This document shows positions 1-11,656 of a stretch of DNA of 64,000 bases, one piece after another. The notes beneath the pieces are model-generated. The model saw only the letters and a list, made by a program, of their open reading frames with translations, searched no databases and was not told where the DNA came from. The DNA is taken from assembly GCF_019059575.1 (NCBI RefSeq), contig NW_024881691.1:248001-312000 (forward strand). The letters are read 5' to 3'. Both the position numbers and the translations under genes were made by a program. This DNA is from Amphibalanus amphitrite (lineage: Eukaryota > Arthropoda > Thecostraca > Balanomorpha > Balanidae). Every line of letters begins with the position of its first letter. Position 1 is the stretch's first letter.

Positions 1-1200
1 GCGGTGGCGGCAGCTCTGACGGACGCGCGCCCAAATTACCTGCCGTGAGTGACGGCCGGCCCATCGGCTGTCGACTAATGGCGCCACTGATGACGCTGCG
101 CCGCGGCCGACGTGTGAACCGCTGGGAAGCGGCCGCCGCTCGGCGCAATTACGCGCCGCGCCGCGCCCGTCCGCGGCCAGAGCCGTCAGAGGTCCGCGGC
201 GCGATCCCGTGACCCGTCCGCGCCGCGCGACACCTCACGGCGGCGGCCCGCGGGTGATTGAGTCGCGCGACACGCCGCCCCGTCTGGGATGTCGCCGCGC
301 TGCTGGGTGGTCATTACAGCAGCTGAGGACAAACAGACGGGGACGGCCGGCGGCCGGCAGCGTGTCGCGAGGACCGCCGAGAAGACTAATGAGGAGTCGG
401 CCGGACTGACCGCCAATTTATCGCGATCAATCTCTGTTGGGCGCGGTGACAGTGGCGGCTGCGCTCTGTCCGGGTCCGCCGGTCACCGCGGGGTCACCGG
501 GCCGCGCAGATCTGTCACCGCCGAGCACTCATTTAGTGACCGACTAACTGCGCGTCCGCCGCCCGAGGGCCGCCTCCTCTCGCCGAGCGTCCCGGGTCGT
601 CTGTCCAGTGTGATCTGTCACCGACGCCGGCCGGGACCGCTGTGTTTAGCTGTGTTTCTCCCGGCTAAATGACCGCCGTCGGCCGGTCACCGCTGGCCTG
701 ATGCGGTCTGCTGTAAACAGACGCGACGGGCAGCTCTGCCCCGTGGCCGGACGGTGGACGTCGCTGTCGGCCGGACGGCACCGGCCGTTCCGAGTCATTG
801 CTCCGGCGCGCCGGCAGTCAGGCGCACCGAGCGGCCGCCTGCGCCTGAGAGCCGCCGCCTGGCGCTGACGGCCGCGAGGGGAGCGCGCCGCCGCCGCCGC
901 CGCCCCCGCCCCCGCAAGCGGTCACTGGAGTCGCCGCCGGCACCGACCGAACGCTTTGTTCGCGACGGCCGTCAGAGGCAGCCGCCATTTACTTATTTAT
1001 CGGTAAATTGAGTCAGACGGCTAGTTGGTTGATGCTGTGTTTGTGTGATACATAAAGGACCGTGCAAACAGCACCGCACGCTAGCTTCAATGGAGCAATG
1101 GATTAAGGAAAAATAAATATTTTCGGAATTACGAACAAGCAGCGCGTCCGACGAATACCTACCTGCATTCTTAATGAAATGTGAAGTTCGTTTCCCCGTA
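1..1200. other. GC-rich non-coding block
   Basis: The first kilobase is very GC- and CpG-rich and then turns AT-rich after about 1020. Open frames here look like by-products of base composition: they overlap on both strands, have arginine-, proline- and alanine-heavy composition and show no recognisable domain. I see no gene, RNA or transposon boundary before the TA at 1201. Confidence 0.5.
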
Positions 1201-1202
1201 TA

Positions 1203-2374
1203 GGGGAGAGTGGGGTAAGATGCCCAGGGTGGGAAAGACGCCCCACCCCCTCTAGCGGGGAAACAAAGAATCGAGCCTGGAAATAATGTTCTTAGCGTAA
1301 AGCGGAAGCCTGCCTTGTTAACTGCACAAAAATTTGCGAAGCTCAGTTGGGCAACGGCTGGCTGGTGATTGCATGTTTTTTATTTGCTGCTTTCAAAAAT
1401 ATTTTGGCGTCAAAACATTGTAAATATCAAAGAAGGTAGATAATTTTTGCGTCCCTTGCTATAGTCGTGATACATTAACATGCGTGTACTGTGTCCCAAA
1501 CAGTTTGTTTCAGGGTGTAGTTTATGGCTAACAAATTGTGCTGATTTAATGTTAGTTCGGTACCTTGGGGTAAGATGCCCCCTGTCCTGATGGGGAAAGA
1601 CGCCCCCCTAAATCCGTAGGCTGTCCATCAAGCAGACCGTCAAATAATTTATTACATACTTGTGATGAGAGACAAAAGCCGATTTGGGACTATTGAGAGT
1701 CCGGTACGGTCGGGTGCTCCCCATGCCGGTCTCTCGGCCCACACAGCGACTTTTTGGGCGGCATCTGACTCTGAGAGCCCTCACGACGGCCTCTGTGGGC
1801 CCCATTATTAGTTCCAGGGCCCCTCACGACATCCTTTGAGGGCTCCCACGTTGGCTCCACGGGCCACGCTGGCATCTGAGGTCCCCACGATGGGCTTGAG
1901 GACCCTCAAGCATCATGAAGACCTATAAGGGCCCCACAGTGGTCTCCGAACGCCACCACGGAGGCTTGTTTGGCCACGCTGGACTATGATGGCCCTAACG
2001 ATGACCTCTGAAGCCCCTTACGACTATTTTTGAGGGCCCTTACGATGACGTTTGGTGTCTACTGCAGGCTCCAAGGGACTACTGATTCGTTCAGGCGATT
2101 CACGTGCCTATTTATGTCACTTATAGTGCAGGGGGCATCTTACCCAACGCCAGGGGCGTCTTCCCCACCCTGTGGGGTAAGATGCCCCCTTTCACTTCTT
2201 CAGGAAAATGCTTAATAGCAAAAAAAGCTATCATATTTCAGGCACGAAAGTGTGATATTTTTGGAGACAAATGATGTCGGCTTCCGTTGAAACTCCAAGT
2301 TTTGGCTTTCCGATCGTCATTTTCGAATAATATATGACATAGTCAAACCCTGGGCATCTTTCCCCACTCTCCCC
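1203..2374. mobile_element. Element A: TA-flanked non-autonomous DNA transposon
   Basis: A 1.17 kb element bounded by 27 bp terminal inverted repeats (1203-1229 and 2348-2374, one mismatch), starting GGGGAGAGTGGGGTAAGATG. It is flanked by TA on both sides (1201-1202, 2375-2376), the target duplication expected of Tc1/mariner-type and some other transposases. No transposase frame is visible, so it must be mobilised in trans. Inside, two related words recur near both ends: GGGGTAAGATGCCCC (1567-1581; 2173-2187; reverse complement 2131-2145) and GGGGAAAGACGCCCC (1592-1606; reverse complement 2152-2166). They resemble spaced transposase-binding sites. The superfamily cannot be assigned. Confidence 0.8.
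1770..2055. repeat. Degenerate tandem array inside element A
   Basis: A loose tandem repeat of roughly 32-35 bp lies inside element A. Units centre on GGGCCC-like words followed by TCACGA or TTACGATGAC and then a CTCTGA-like segment. Copies are strongly diverged, so unit boundaries are approximate. It recalls the GGGCCC-punctuated array at 7060-8600 in element D. Confidence 0.45.
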
Positions 2375-5300
2375 TAGGGGAAGGAGGGTGAATTGCGCCA
2401 CCTTAAGGAAAAACGCTAATTGTAAGAAAACCGCTGGAGATATAAGCATGCACTGGTAACCATTTCAAAGAGGAGCTCATTGGCTACGATTTAAGCGCCT
2501 CCCGATCAATTAAGAATGTTTCGTTTGCTTCTGACAGCTGCTTTTCAGAAACATGCAAAAGGGCGCATTTGCCAACAACTGCTGTAAATTGCGCCAGGGG
2601 GATGGCGCAATTAGAACCCAAATGCGCCCTATACTTTAACATGGCTAAGTGAATGAGACGGAATGCATACCTACAACCCGGCAGTCTAATGTCATTGCGG
2701 CTTACTTAAACATTTATAATGTTATTCAGGCTGGATAAATAATGAATGTAGATATAAATCGCGATGTTTTTTGCCCAGGTAGATAACTTAACATGTGTCC
2801 GTACGATTGTAAAAGTGCAACGAAAACGTTTACTGTAACAGACTAGATATACCGGGTGGCCCAGAAAAAACGTTCCCAACTTTAAATCAATATTTCTCAG
2901 AAAGTGATAAAGATACAACATTGAAACTTCGAATAGTCAATGCGGCACACATTTTCAGTAAATGGAGCGATTTTCATGGTGTTCGGTAAATTACTTTTTA
3001 GACGATTCGTGTTTCAAGCATGCCATGTAAAAACTACTTTTTTGCTCCGATGCTTACTAAAAAAATGTTAGTGAACGGGTCACTTTCACCCCGTGGCACC
3101 GCGGCCTAGAGCCATGACTTCTACTGGCAGCTAATCTCATTGATGGTTCGGGTCTCAGGATGACACATTCCCTCAGGCAACCACGATGGCTCTGTGCCAG
3201 CGGCATCGGAAGAAGTTTCCAGTTTTCTAACCATCCTGTGGCTCAAATGCTTTCCTGGCTGACGTTCCTGGGAAAAGGTAGTTTTTCAACCAGTTTTTTT
3301 GTCATCTGCTGGCAATGTTGTTTTTCATAAGCTATTCTGTGGTCTTCTGGCACAGGAACCAGTCTGCTTTAGTTTGTTTTCCTTATCAGGTCGATTTACT
3401 GTTTGATCTACTGAAAGGAGGGTAATCAGCAGTAATCCATGCACCGTGCGTGCCACTCCTGCTCGAAACATGATTTGGTGTTGGAACGAATGGCATCCAT
3501 GAGCACCATTTTGGCTCAGTATTTGAATATTTGTCACATAAGTGAGACAAAAACATTTAAAATAAGAACATACGTGTTGGTTTCATTCACGTGCTCTATT
3601 CTTTATTCTTTTTCTATAACAAGGGACGTCTAACCCTATCATCACTATCGTTTGACATCGGCAAAAAAAGCAAAAACGTCTTGCTTAACTCAACTCAAGA
3701 TTCCCAGCTTGAAAATGATGGTATAGTGCAGGGGCGGCGCCACGAATTTTTGACTGTGGGGTACTAGGGTGAAAAGGGCCCATGCATTGTGAAAGGAGCC
3801 CATGGTGAAAAGGGCCCTTGCACGGTGAAAAGGGCCCATACATTTATGTACATGGCGTAACCCGCGCTGTACTGGGGGGAGGGGCGTTTTTACGGCCCCC
3901 CGTCAGGCTTTTTGCGAATATCTCAGAAACGGCGGCGCACCTGTTCATACATCATTTCCGCACATGTGAAAGTCTCAGACCCGGGTCTTCAAGGTCAGGT
4001 CACCACGTCACGTCAAGTGACCAGAAGTCAATGGGAGAAAATTGAAATGTGCCTCTTTTGGACGAGTGTCGTTCAAAACGCTCTCAAACATCGGTGCATG
4101 CGTTAACATAGCACACTGAATCGGAAAACTGCACCTGTGACCCCTCTGTATGCCCCTGAGATCATCTCAGGTCGTGAACGGTCACCAGCAGTTTTGTGGC
4201 CATAACTTTTGATAGAGACGTGCTAGATCGCGGTGAAAACACGTCAATAAGTTCAGTTCGACCATACGGATCAACTGATATGCAGCATGATCCTTTCCGG
4301 GCCGGTCATGACCTTGACCTAAGGTCCAATTAAAAAAAGACCTTTCAAGCTCAACGAATAGTTCATTCGACGTGTGTCGACGAGAGGAACACGATGCTGT
4401 CAAAAGTAACGCCGTGACTCTCTTGAGTCAAAAGTTATTGCCGAAAAACATTGTTCGGGTAAACGGCTATTTTTACAGTTGTTGCCCTCTGGAGGCTAAA
4501 CCGTTGACCTGATGTCAGATCTGAGAGCATTATCAAGAAAGGTCTGTAAAAGAGCTATCGAATGCGCTTTTCCGCGGCGCTGTAGCTGTATTGGTTCCCG
4601 AGTTAGCCGGTGGCAGTTTTCAAAATTATTGCAATGGACTAAATTTAACCTTTGATGACCTCTGGTGACCTGACCTTTGACCCGGCACCGCCTGGGCTCG
4701 TACCCACGACAGCCTGGGGGGGGCGGTCGGATCCGACCCCCCCCCCCCCCTGTTATCTCGAGAACCAATGGTCGCATCGAGCCCCGCGAGGCGGCGTTCG
4801 AAAGGTCTCTACGAGACCTTCCCAAATCACTCTTAAAATTTTAGGATTGAGGTCAACTTTCGGGTCAAGGTCAGGCCAAAGGTCAATTTCTGGGGTTTTG
4901 CATGATTAGGCTTACGGACAGCGGAATCGATAGCTGCTGCTCGAAACTCACTACAAATGACCTCAAAGACCTAGTGAAGGTACCATGTGCGTATAGGGGT
5001 CATACTAAGTACGGGTCAAGGTCAGGTTAGGTCACGAAAGGTCACGGTTTTCACTTTCTACTACATAGGCGTGCGACACATGTTTTATGGCTTATTTTTC
5101 ACGCCGAATCCGATGGTAATGGTTATATGTGACCCCAATTCACTGTGCTGGTGATAAGTGTGCATTGAAAGCATAAAAAATCGTTTATACCATACATAAC
5201 TAAACGAGGGCTACGAAAAAAAGGTCAAATTTTTAACTTTTTATTTTTGACATTAAAATGCACTTTTCTAGACGAGCTTTGTCCCAGGAATCTAGTGGTG

Positions 5301-6089
5301 CCATTTGTTTTCACCTGCGATGTTCAGAAGTGCCTCTAATTTACGAAAATGCGTATGACGTCACCATGCCCTATGCATGTTGGAGCTATTTTTTACAATT
5401 TGGGGGTCAAAAATCAAAAAAAAAAAATTGAAATTTGGGACATCTAATGTTCTAATAGGGCTCTATAACAAATATCCCGGTTTTGTGGAATTTCTCAAAA
5501 TTTTGGATTTTATTATCTGTTTTCCAAAAATATAGTTTTTTGAATTTTTAGGGGTGAAAACGCATTTTATGAAAAATCCGAGATAGCCATTTTAAAGAAC
5601 TCATTGAGCTGCGTCTGTTCATGTCCTTAATTTGCAATTTGCTTTAAACCCTGATTTTTGGCGATTCTTTAAACCTTTACCACTTTTTGACTAAAAACGC
5701 CATGTAGTTACATCACTAAAATCGATATATCTCAAACATTTTTGGAAAATGTTTCTTAAAAATTGCACAGGAGACGTCAAATTGATGGGGAAGAAGGTGT
5801 GCCAAGTTTCAAGTTGCTAGCCTAAGCGGTTCATGAGTTATTCAAGAAAAACGGAGGGGGGTCGGATCTGATCCCCCCAGGCGGTCGCGGGTTAACCTGA
5901 AATTAAAAATCACCGAAGCTACGTGGCCCAGGAGCCAAGTTAGACGGGGGGGGGGGGGGCGTGAAAACGCCCCCTTCCCCCAGCACTCGGCGGAAAGTTC
6001 AGGCCACCAGCACGGCGCGGTTTAAAGGCACTTACAATAGTAATCTAGCAGTCAACAGTGAAAGATGATAGAGCTTGAAAGCTTTTCTG

Positions 6090-6447
6090 TTTTTTTTTTT
6101 TTATCAATTTAGTCCGAACTTTTTAATAGGAAGGATTCACAAGGACAGAGCCCCCGCTAAGCGAAGCTTGTTGCAGTGCCAGTGACCCTGCCCTCTACCC
6201 TCCGATCGTGAAATTCCAGTTCTATGGCAGAATTTAGAGTCCAAAGTTTAATGTGCGCACATAGCCGCGCACGGCCGGTCCCCTCACTAACTACGCCTGG
6301 CTACGGCCTGCCACCAACCGCAACCATACCTGTCAGGAGGCCCATAAACGTCAAGCGCCCGTCGCGCTTCGAACCCGGACTGTTATGACCGGGAATGTGT
6401 GCTCTCACCACGTGGAGTTCAACGCTCTACCAAATGAGCACGGGACC
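6090..6447 (-). mobile_element. tRNA-derived SINE, copy 1
   Basis: Read on the minus strand, the copy starts with a tRNA-like head: a box A region near 6435 (TAGAGCG preceded by a GCTCATTTGG-type word) and box B GGGTTCGAAGC. It continues through a tRNA-unrelated body and ends in a poly(A) run, seen as poly(T) at 6090-6102. Head and body closely match copy 2 at 14150-14508 and less closely copy 3 at 49791-50123. SINEs of this type use internal RNA polymerase III promoters and depend on a LINE for mobility. Confidence 0.82.
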
Positions 6448-7059
6448 GGCTTGCCTCGCCAAAAGACTAAAACACTTAACCTTCGCCCCAGTGGGGGGGG
6501 GGGGGCATATGTTACCACCCTGTCGCGTTTTTTTTTGCGTGTGAATAAAAACCGCGACGCGTAGCGCCGCCCCGCTTGGAGTATCTTTTTGTACATCAAT
6601 TTTGGACAATGTGTGAAATTTGTTTCATTGTTTCATCAAGTTTCATTTCCCTGCAAAAGCTTCTCTGGCAGTGAGGGCGTTGCGAAGTTCAGTCAGTCAG
6701 TGACCTGACCTGACCCGAAAGTGCGATTGATGTCAAAAGATCCGGCTTGAATCAAAGGTCAGGTATGCCAAGTTTCAGCTCTCTATCGCCGGCGTACTTG
6801 GAGCTATCGCGAAAAAAAAACCTAGGGGGACAGCCGCCCTCCCCCCCCCCCCTCGGCCGGCGAGGTTTAATAATTAAGACACAATTTGCAGGGCCCCTAT
6901 TACCGTGCACAATTTGAAATCGATTATTTTTGGTAAGATATTTTGCTTCCAGAAGGGGACAACTGTTAGTGTCACATAATCTTTTGGGGGATAGAGGATG
7001 GAGCCGATTGCAGAGTCGGGTCGCTTTTCTTGGTCCGGAGTCTGAACGCTTGACTCTTA

Positions 7060-8600
7060 GCTACAGAAAGAGCCTCTGAGCACATGAAGGGGCCCCCTGA
7101 ACACTTGACGGGGTCCTCTGAGCTACAGAAGGGCCATGTGAATACACAAGGCCCTCTGAGCGCATGAATAGGCCCCTGATCTCTTTATGAGGGCCGTCTG
7201 AGCGCATACAGAACGCTCCACGGGCCCCTCTGAGCTACAGAATGGCCCCGAGTACACGACAAAGTCCCCTAAGTGCATGAAGGGGCCCTCTGATCACTTG
7301 ACGGGCCCCTGATTGCTTGACGGGGCCCTCTAAGCCAGAAAACGCCCTATGATTACGCGACAGAGCCCTCTAAGCAAATGAAGAGGCTCCTGGTTGCGCG
7401 TGACGGGGCCCTCTGAGCTAAAAGAAAACTCTCTGAACATATAAAGGGCCCCTGGACGCCTGGCAGGGCTCTCTGAGCGACAGAAAAGCTCCGAGTACAC
7501 GAGAAGGCCGTCTAAACGCATGGAGGGGCCCCTGCTTCCTTGATGGGCGCCCTCTGAGCACATAATTAGGGCCCCTGATTGATTGACGGGGGCCCTTAAG
7601 GCTACATAAAGGCTCTCTGAGTACACGACAGGGCCCTCTGAGCGCATGAAGGGTCCCCTGATCGCGTGATGGGGCCCTCTGAGCCGCAAAAAAGCTATCT
7701 GATCATATAAAGGACCCCTTAATGTTTGATAGGGCTCTCTAAGCGACAGAAGGGCCCTCTAAACACATAAAGGGCCCCTGAACGTTTGACGGGGCCGCCC
7801 CATGAGCTACAGAAAACCCTCCACGTACACGACGGGGCCCTCTGACCGCATGTAGGGGCCCCTGATTGTTTGACGGGGCCCTCTAAGCCATAGAAAGGCC
7901 ATATGATATGAGTACACGACAGGGCCCTCTAAGCGCATGAGGAGGCCCTACTCCCACGTAACGGGCCCTCTGAGGTACAAAAAAAACTCTCTGAGCACAT
8001 AAAGAGTCCCTGAGCGCCTGATGGGGCTCTCTGAGCGACAAAAAGGCCCCCAGCGCTTAGAGGGCCCCTGAACGCTTGACGAGGGTCCTATGAGCTACAG
8101 AAAAGCCCTGAGTACAAGAGCATGAAGACAAAACAAAACGTACAAAACGCATGAAGGGGCCCTGATTCCTTGGCAAGGGCCCTCCGAGCACATGATAAAG
8201 GCCCTGATTGCTAGCAGGGGCCCTCTAAGGTACATAAAGGCCCTATGAGTACACGGCAGGGCCCTCCAAGCGCATGAAGAGGCCCCTAATCGCGCGTGAC
8301 GGGGCCCTCTGAGCTACAAGAAAACTCTCTGAGCATTTAAAGGGCCCCCTCAACGTCTGACAGGCCTCTCTGAGCGACAGAAGGGCCTCCAGCGCTTAAA
8401 GGGCCTCTGTACGCTTGACGAGGGCCCTATGAGTTACAGAAAAGCCCTGAGTACATGAGAGGGTCCTCTTAACTCATGAAGAGGTCCCTGATTCCTTGAC
8501 GGGGCCCTCTGAGCACCTTATAAAGGTCCCTAATCGCTTGACGGGGGCCCCTCTAAGCTACATAAAGGCCCTCTGAATACACGACAGCACAGGCCTTAAA
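7060..8600. repeat. GGGCCC-punctuated higher-order tandem array
   Basis: About 1.5 kb of degenerate tandem repeats with monomers of roughly 20-22 bp, each punctuated by the palindrome GGGCCC. At least four monomer types recur in loose order: CTCTGAGCGCATGAAG, CCTGATCGCTTGACG, CTCTGAGCTACAGAAAG and CTCTGAGTACACGACAG. Together they form a higher-order unit of about 80-90 bp. Copies are much diverged. The array lies wholly inside element D. The open frame on the minus strand at 7330-7689 is a by-product of the repeat. Confidence 0.8.
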
Positions 8601-8768
8601 AGCGCCATACCGATCAGTAGGGGCCTGTAACAGCCGCCTGTCAATTTTTTTCAGCATTGGCCCTCTGTCGGTAATAGTCATTTGATCACTGCTAGAGCCT
8701 ATTTAACGAGTTTAGAGGGCCATTGCACGACTACTAAAAAGTCTTGAAAAAGTTCAGACTGGGCTCCT

Positions 8769-8806
8769 GACTGTGGGGTACTGGGTATATGCAGTACCCC
8801 ACAGTC
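8769..8806. repeat. Perfect hairpin near the right end of element D
   Basis: Two perfect 15 bp arms (GACTGTGGGGTACTG at 8769-8783 and its reverse complement at 8792-8806) flank an 8 nt loop. The same word, GACTGTGGGGTACTAG, recurs at 8811-8826 and next to the left terminus at about 3751-3766. It is therefore a subterminal repeat of the element, possibly a transposase-binding or cruciform site. Confidence 0.75.
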
Positions 8807-9750
8807 AAATGACTGTGGGGTACTAGTACCCCACGTACCCCACGATGGCGCCGCCCATGGTATAGTGTTATAATTTGGCATACCAATGCGCAAAGAAATG
8901 ACGCAAACTTGATGAAAATTTTGGCTCGTTATTTGTACTCGAATTTGATATATAGGCCTCCAAAGTTCGGAACGTTTTTTCTGGGCCACCCGGAACTATT
9001 TTGGTATGTAAACGTATGCGCCTATACAGTTAAATTTTCAATCGTTTCTCTCAAAATTAATAATTTTTATCGTTTTGACAACTTAATGACATCAGTTTTT
9101 ACTTTTCATCATAGGTGTCACTTCTCACGCCTGAGTCCATGTTAAAAATGTCGTATTTTGTCAATTATACCACAAGTCGTAGCCTAAATGGCAGCTGCAT
9201 TATAAGTTTGACGATAGAAATAATTTGCGGACTGACGACAGCGGGCTGCTCCCTTGCCTGACATTAAACTCCTTCTTTATTGCAATCAGTTAATGATGCA
9301 TTCATACTGTCGTGATACAATGGCTACACCATTATTCTATTTGCGCCCCCCTGGCGCAATTGCCATGGGCGCAATTAGAATTGAGGTACTTTTTAATAAA
9401 AGCATAGAAGTTATCATAAAGATTTTGCAGGAAGTTTACAGTTTCAGTGAAATACAATGAAAAAAGGGGTTTCCTTTCTAAATATCACTCTGAAAATCAC
9501 ACAAATATCATAATTTTTTTATAGCGAACAGTTCAAAATACTGCAAAAAAGTTAAGAAAACGCCATAACATCTTTGATGGCGTAATGAGCCTTGCTGATT
9601 GGCTTCATCGGAGTGTTTGGGCAATAAAATGAACAATGCAGTGGTGAAAATAATGTTTTCGAACACAAAATTCTAAACATGCCATTGAACCCGTGGGAAT
9701 GTTGGTGGGCGCAATTGGTTAGGAGGGCGCAATACACCCACTTTCCCCTA

Positions 9751-10230
9751 CATAAAGGCTAAATGCTACTTTTCATGTGCAATTCTGTTCCTGTATGATA
9801 TCAAAATGGTACCAAGTCAAAACGTAAAATCCAGAGCCTATAGCAATATTATTAGATCAGCAGACCCACAGGTAGGTTTTGCTCCGTGTTCAGGCTCAGC
9901 GAGTCCCCCGCGTAACCCGTCGTGCAGCGCCCCCGCGCGGCGTGGCGGGCGGCTGCGGCCGGCGCCAGCTGCCGCCTGCCGGCCGTCGGCCATGCTGTGC
10001 CGCAGTACAGCGACTGCAGTGCCGGCTGGGCGGCTAACACCGGGCGGCGGCCGGCGCCGTGGCGGTCTTGGAGCCGGCACAGCAGGCCTGTCTGCTTGAG
10101 AGTGAAACGGCGGATGAGCCTGCGTTCCAGCAGCCGGCAGCAGGGCTCACTGCCCCCTTAGGGCTGAGCCAGTCTGCCGACCTGTGCCTAGAAGCTCTAA
10201 CTGCTGGATGGGGGACCTCTGTCCCAGCGG
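9751..10230. other. Non-coding, AT-rich then GC-rich
   Basis: Host DNA outside element B, changing from AT-rich to GC-rich near 9880. The overlapping open frames on both strands are compositional. No gene is recognised. Confidence 0.4.
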
Positions 10231-10455
10231 CCCTGTCGTGAACCTCTGTCCCGGTAGGTCCGACAGTCTCCTCACCCCTGTCGTGAACCTCTGTCCCGGT
10301 AGGTCCGACAGTCTCCTCACCCCTGTCGTGAACCTCTGTCCCGGTAGGTCCGACAGTCTCCTCACCCCTGTCGTGAACCTCTGTCCCGGTAGGTCCGACA
10401 GTCTCCTCACCCCTGTCGTGAACCTCTGTCCCGGTAGGTCCGACAGTCTCCTCAC
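10231..10455. repeat. Minisatellite, five copies of 45 bp
   Basis: Five essentially identical head-to-tail 45 bp units beginning CCCTGTCGTGAACCTCTGTC. Because 45 is a multiple of three, several frames stay open on both strands and predict repetitive peptides. I treat these as artefacts. The near-perfect identity points to recent expansion or homogenisation. Confidence 0.93.
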
Positions 10456-11656
10456 CTAGCCTGCCCACCAGTGTCCTTTCAGAATTTTTGGTGGAAAATC
10501 GCCCCTAATGGAGAAAATGCTGTCATAAAAAATCAAGTGGAATTATCTCGTCTTTGAAAAAAAAATTGTTTCGTAAATTCGAAAAGTCAGGTTACATGTA
10601 ACTTGACAGTTGATGCATCCACATCCTTTCCTTTCATATTTTGTCAAGATCCTGATAATATGAAATCCTGCTTCATCAATTGGCACTAAAAATGGCGTTA
10701 CACCTTTTGTGAAAATACTGTAGGTGTTAGGTATTTGCTTCCTTTCTATCATTCGAGGCTATTTTTTCTTCATCGCTATACCCAACCAAAATTCAATTTC
10801 AGAACACTGCTGCCGACCTGCGTTAAATATATGGCGTTACAGTGTCCTCAGCTAGTCTGTCGACCCCTGTCCAGCCTATCGGCGGCTCTCCTGAGCTGCA
10901 TTCTGCCGGCCTGCTCTCCACCAGGTCTGACGGCGAGACTCTGCTGCTTCCGCGTACCGCCGTCTTTGAAGTACAGCAAATGATGACGTCAGGGGTGATA
11001 AGAAGCGAGATAAGCTTGTTAGTGTGTTAACACTGTATGCGAGTGTATATAAATTAAGACGTTGCACGGGAAGGTGGAAAAACCTGGCTGCCCGCCCGTG
11101 AATCTTGTCCATTTATAAATAAGATTTGCGTCTGTTTAAGCACTCAGTGTTCTACAAGTTAAGCGCTAAGAACTGACCAGTTTTGCTAGCTTAAAGCAGA
11201 AATTGACGCTGATAACGCAATTGAGCAAACATCTACAGTCCTACACGTGAATATATGAGAAATATGATAGTGTTCACGGAAAGTTAATGCCTTGAAGTTG
11301 TCACAGAGGAGACAAAAATGTTAACGTTTAAACACTTAACACGGCAAACATGCGAAGGACAGTGTTTGTTCCTTCTCTACATTTTTTTTTGCCGATGTTA
11401 GGTACCATTCTCCAGTCCTTCCATGAATTATTTGCGTTTTTTATTTATCAGCAGAATGCAATAGGTATACGATAAACGGTACGTGTAAAGCGGTGGCGAA
11501 CTGTATTGGGAATGCAGAATGTCGCTTAGGCACCGTCCTTGTCAGGAATGCAGACCATTTGATGAATGCAGGGCCGCCGCACCCTGTCCGTAAGGGGGGA
11601 GGCGGACGCCCCCGGCCGGCGGCACACAGACCGGATGGCGATCACGTGACGTCAGA
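10456..11656. other. AT-rich non-coding DNA
   Basis: Mostly AT-rich unique-looking sequence with no long frame, no splice-framed coding block and no clear repeat boundary. I see nothing here that can be annotated. Confidence 0.4.

Larger units (their letters stand above)
3729..8859. mobile_element. Element D: hAT-type non-autonomous element, 5.1 kb
   Basis: The left end starts CAGGGGCGGCGCCACGA and the right end is its inverted counterpart (CATGGGCGGCGCC read inward). Both are flanked by a perfect 8 bp duplication GTATAGTG (3721-3728, 8860-8867). CAG-initial termini with an 8 bp duplication indicate the hAT superfamily. No hAT transposase is detectable. From the left it carries a short tandem repeat of GGTGAAAAGGGCCC (3769-3842), about 2 kb of unusual non-coding sequence with AGGTCA words and poly-G/C runs, a reverse SINE, and a long GGGCCC-punctuated array. 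Parts of 3990-4600 align with 14930-15420 in element G, and 4980-5890 aligns with 60540-61415, so this is a dispersed family. Confidence 0.78.
2852..8993. mobile_element. Element C: mariner-like transposon split by element D
   Basis: Inverted termini of about 31 bp start CCGGGTGGCCCAGAAAAAAC at 2852 and end at 8993, nearly identical to each other. TA precedes the left end (2850-2851), but the right flank reads AA, probably a mutated TA. The terminal sequence is of the kind seen in mariner-like elements. Without element D the length is about 1.0 kb. Minus-strand frames around 3325-3540 contain a stretch (NKLKQTGSCARRPQ) that faintly recalls the N-terminal part of mariner transposases. The frame is broken, so the element is dead or a deletion derivative. 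Superfamily is inferred from the termini. Confidence 0.68.
2377..9748. mobile_element. Element B: TA-flanked DNA transposon, split by C and D
   Basis: Terminal inverted repeats of about 30 bp begin GGGGAAGGAGGGTGAATTGC at 2377 and end at 9748, with a few mismatches between the two ends. TA flanks both sides (2375-2376, 9749-9750). Without the insertion at 2852-8993 the element is about 1.2 kb. Its subterminal word is GCGCAATT (2585-2635, 9341-9385, 9710-9735). The layout copies that of element A, with TA flanks, a G-rich TIR start and internal copies of the TIR word, so A and B look like sister families. They share the TA at 2375-2376, meaning one inserted exactly at the edge of the other. 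No coding capacity is seen. Confidence 0.72.
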
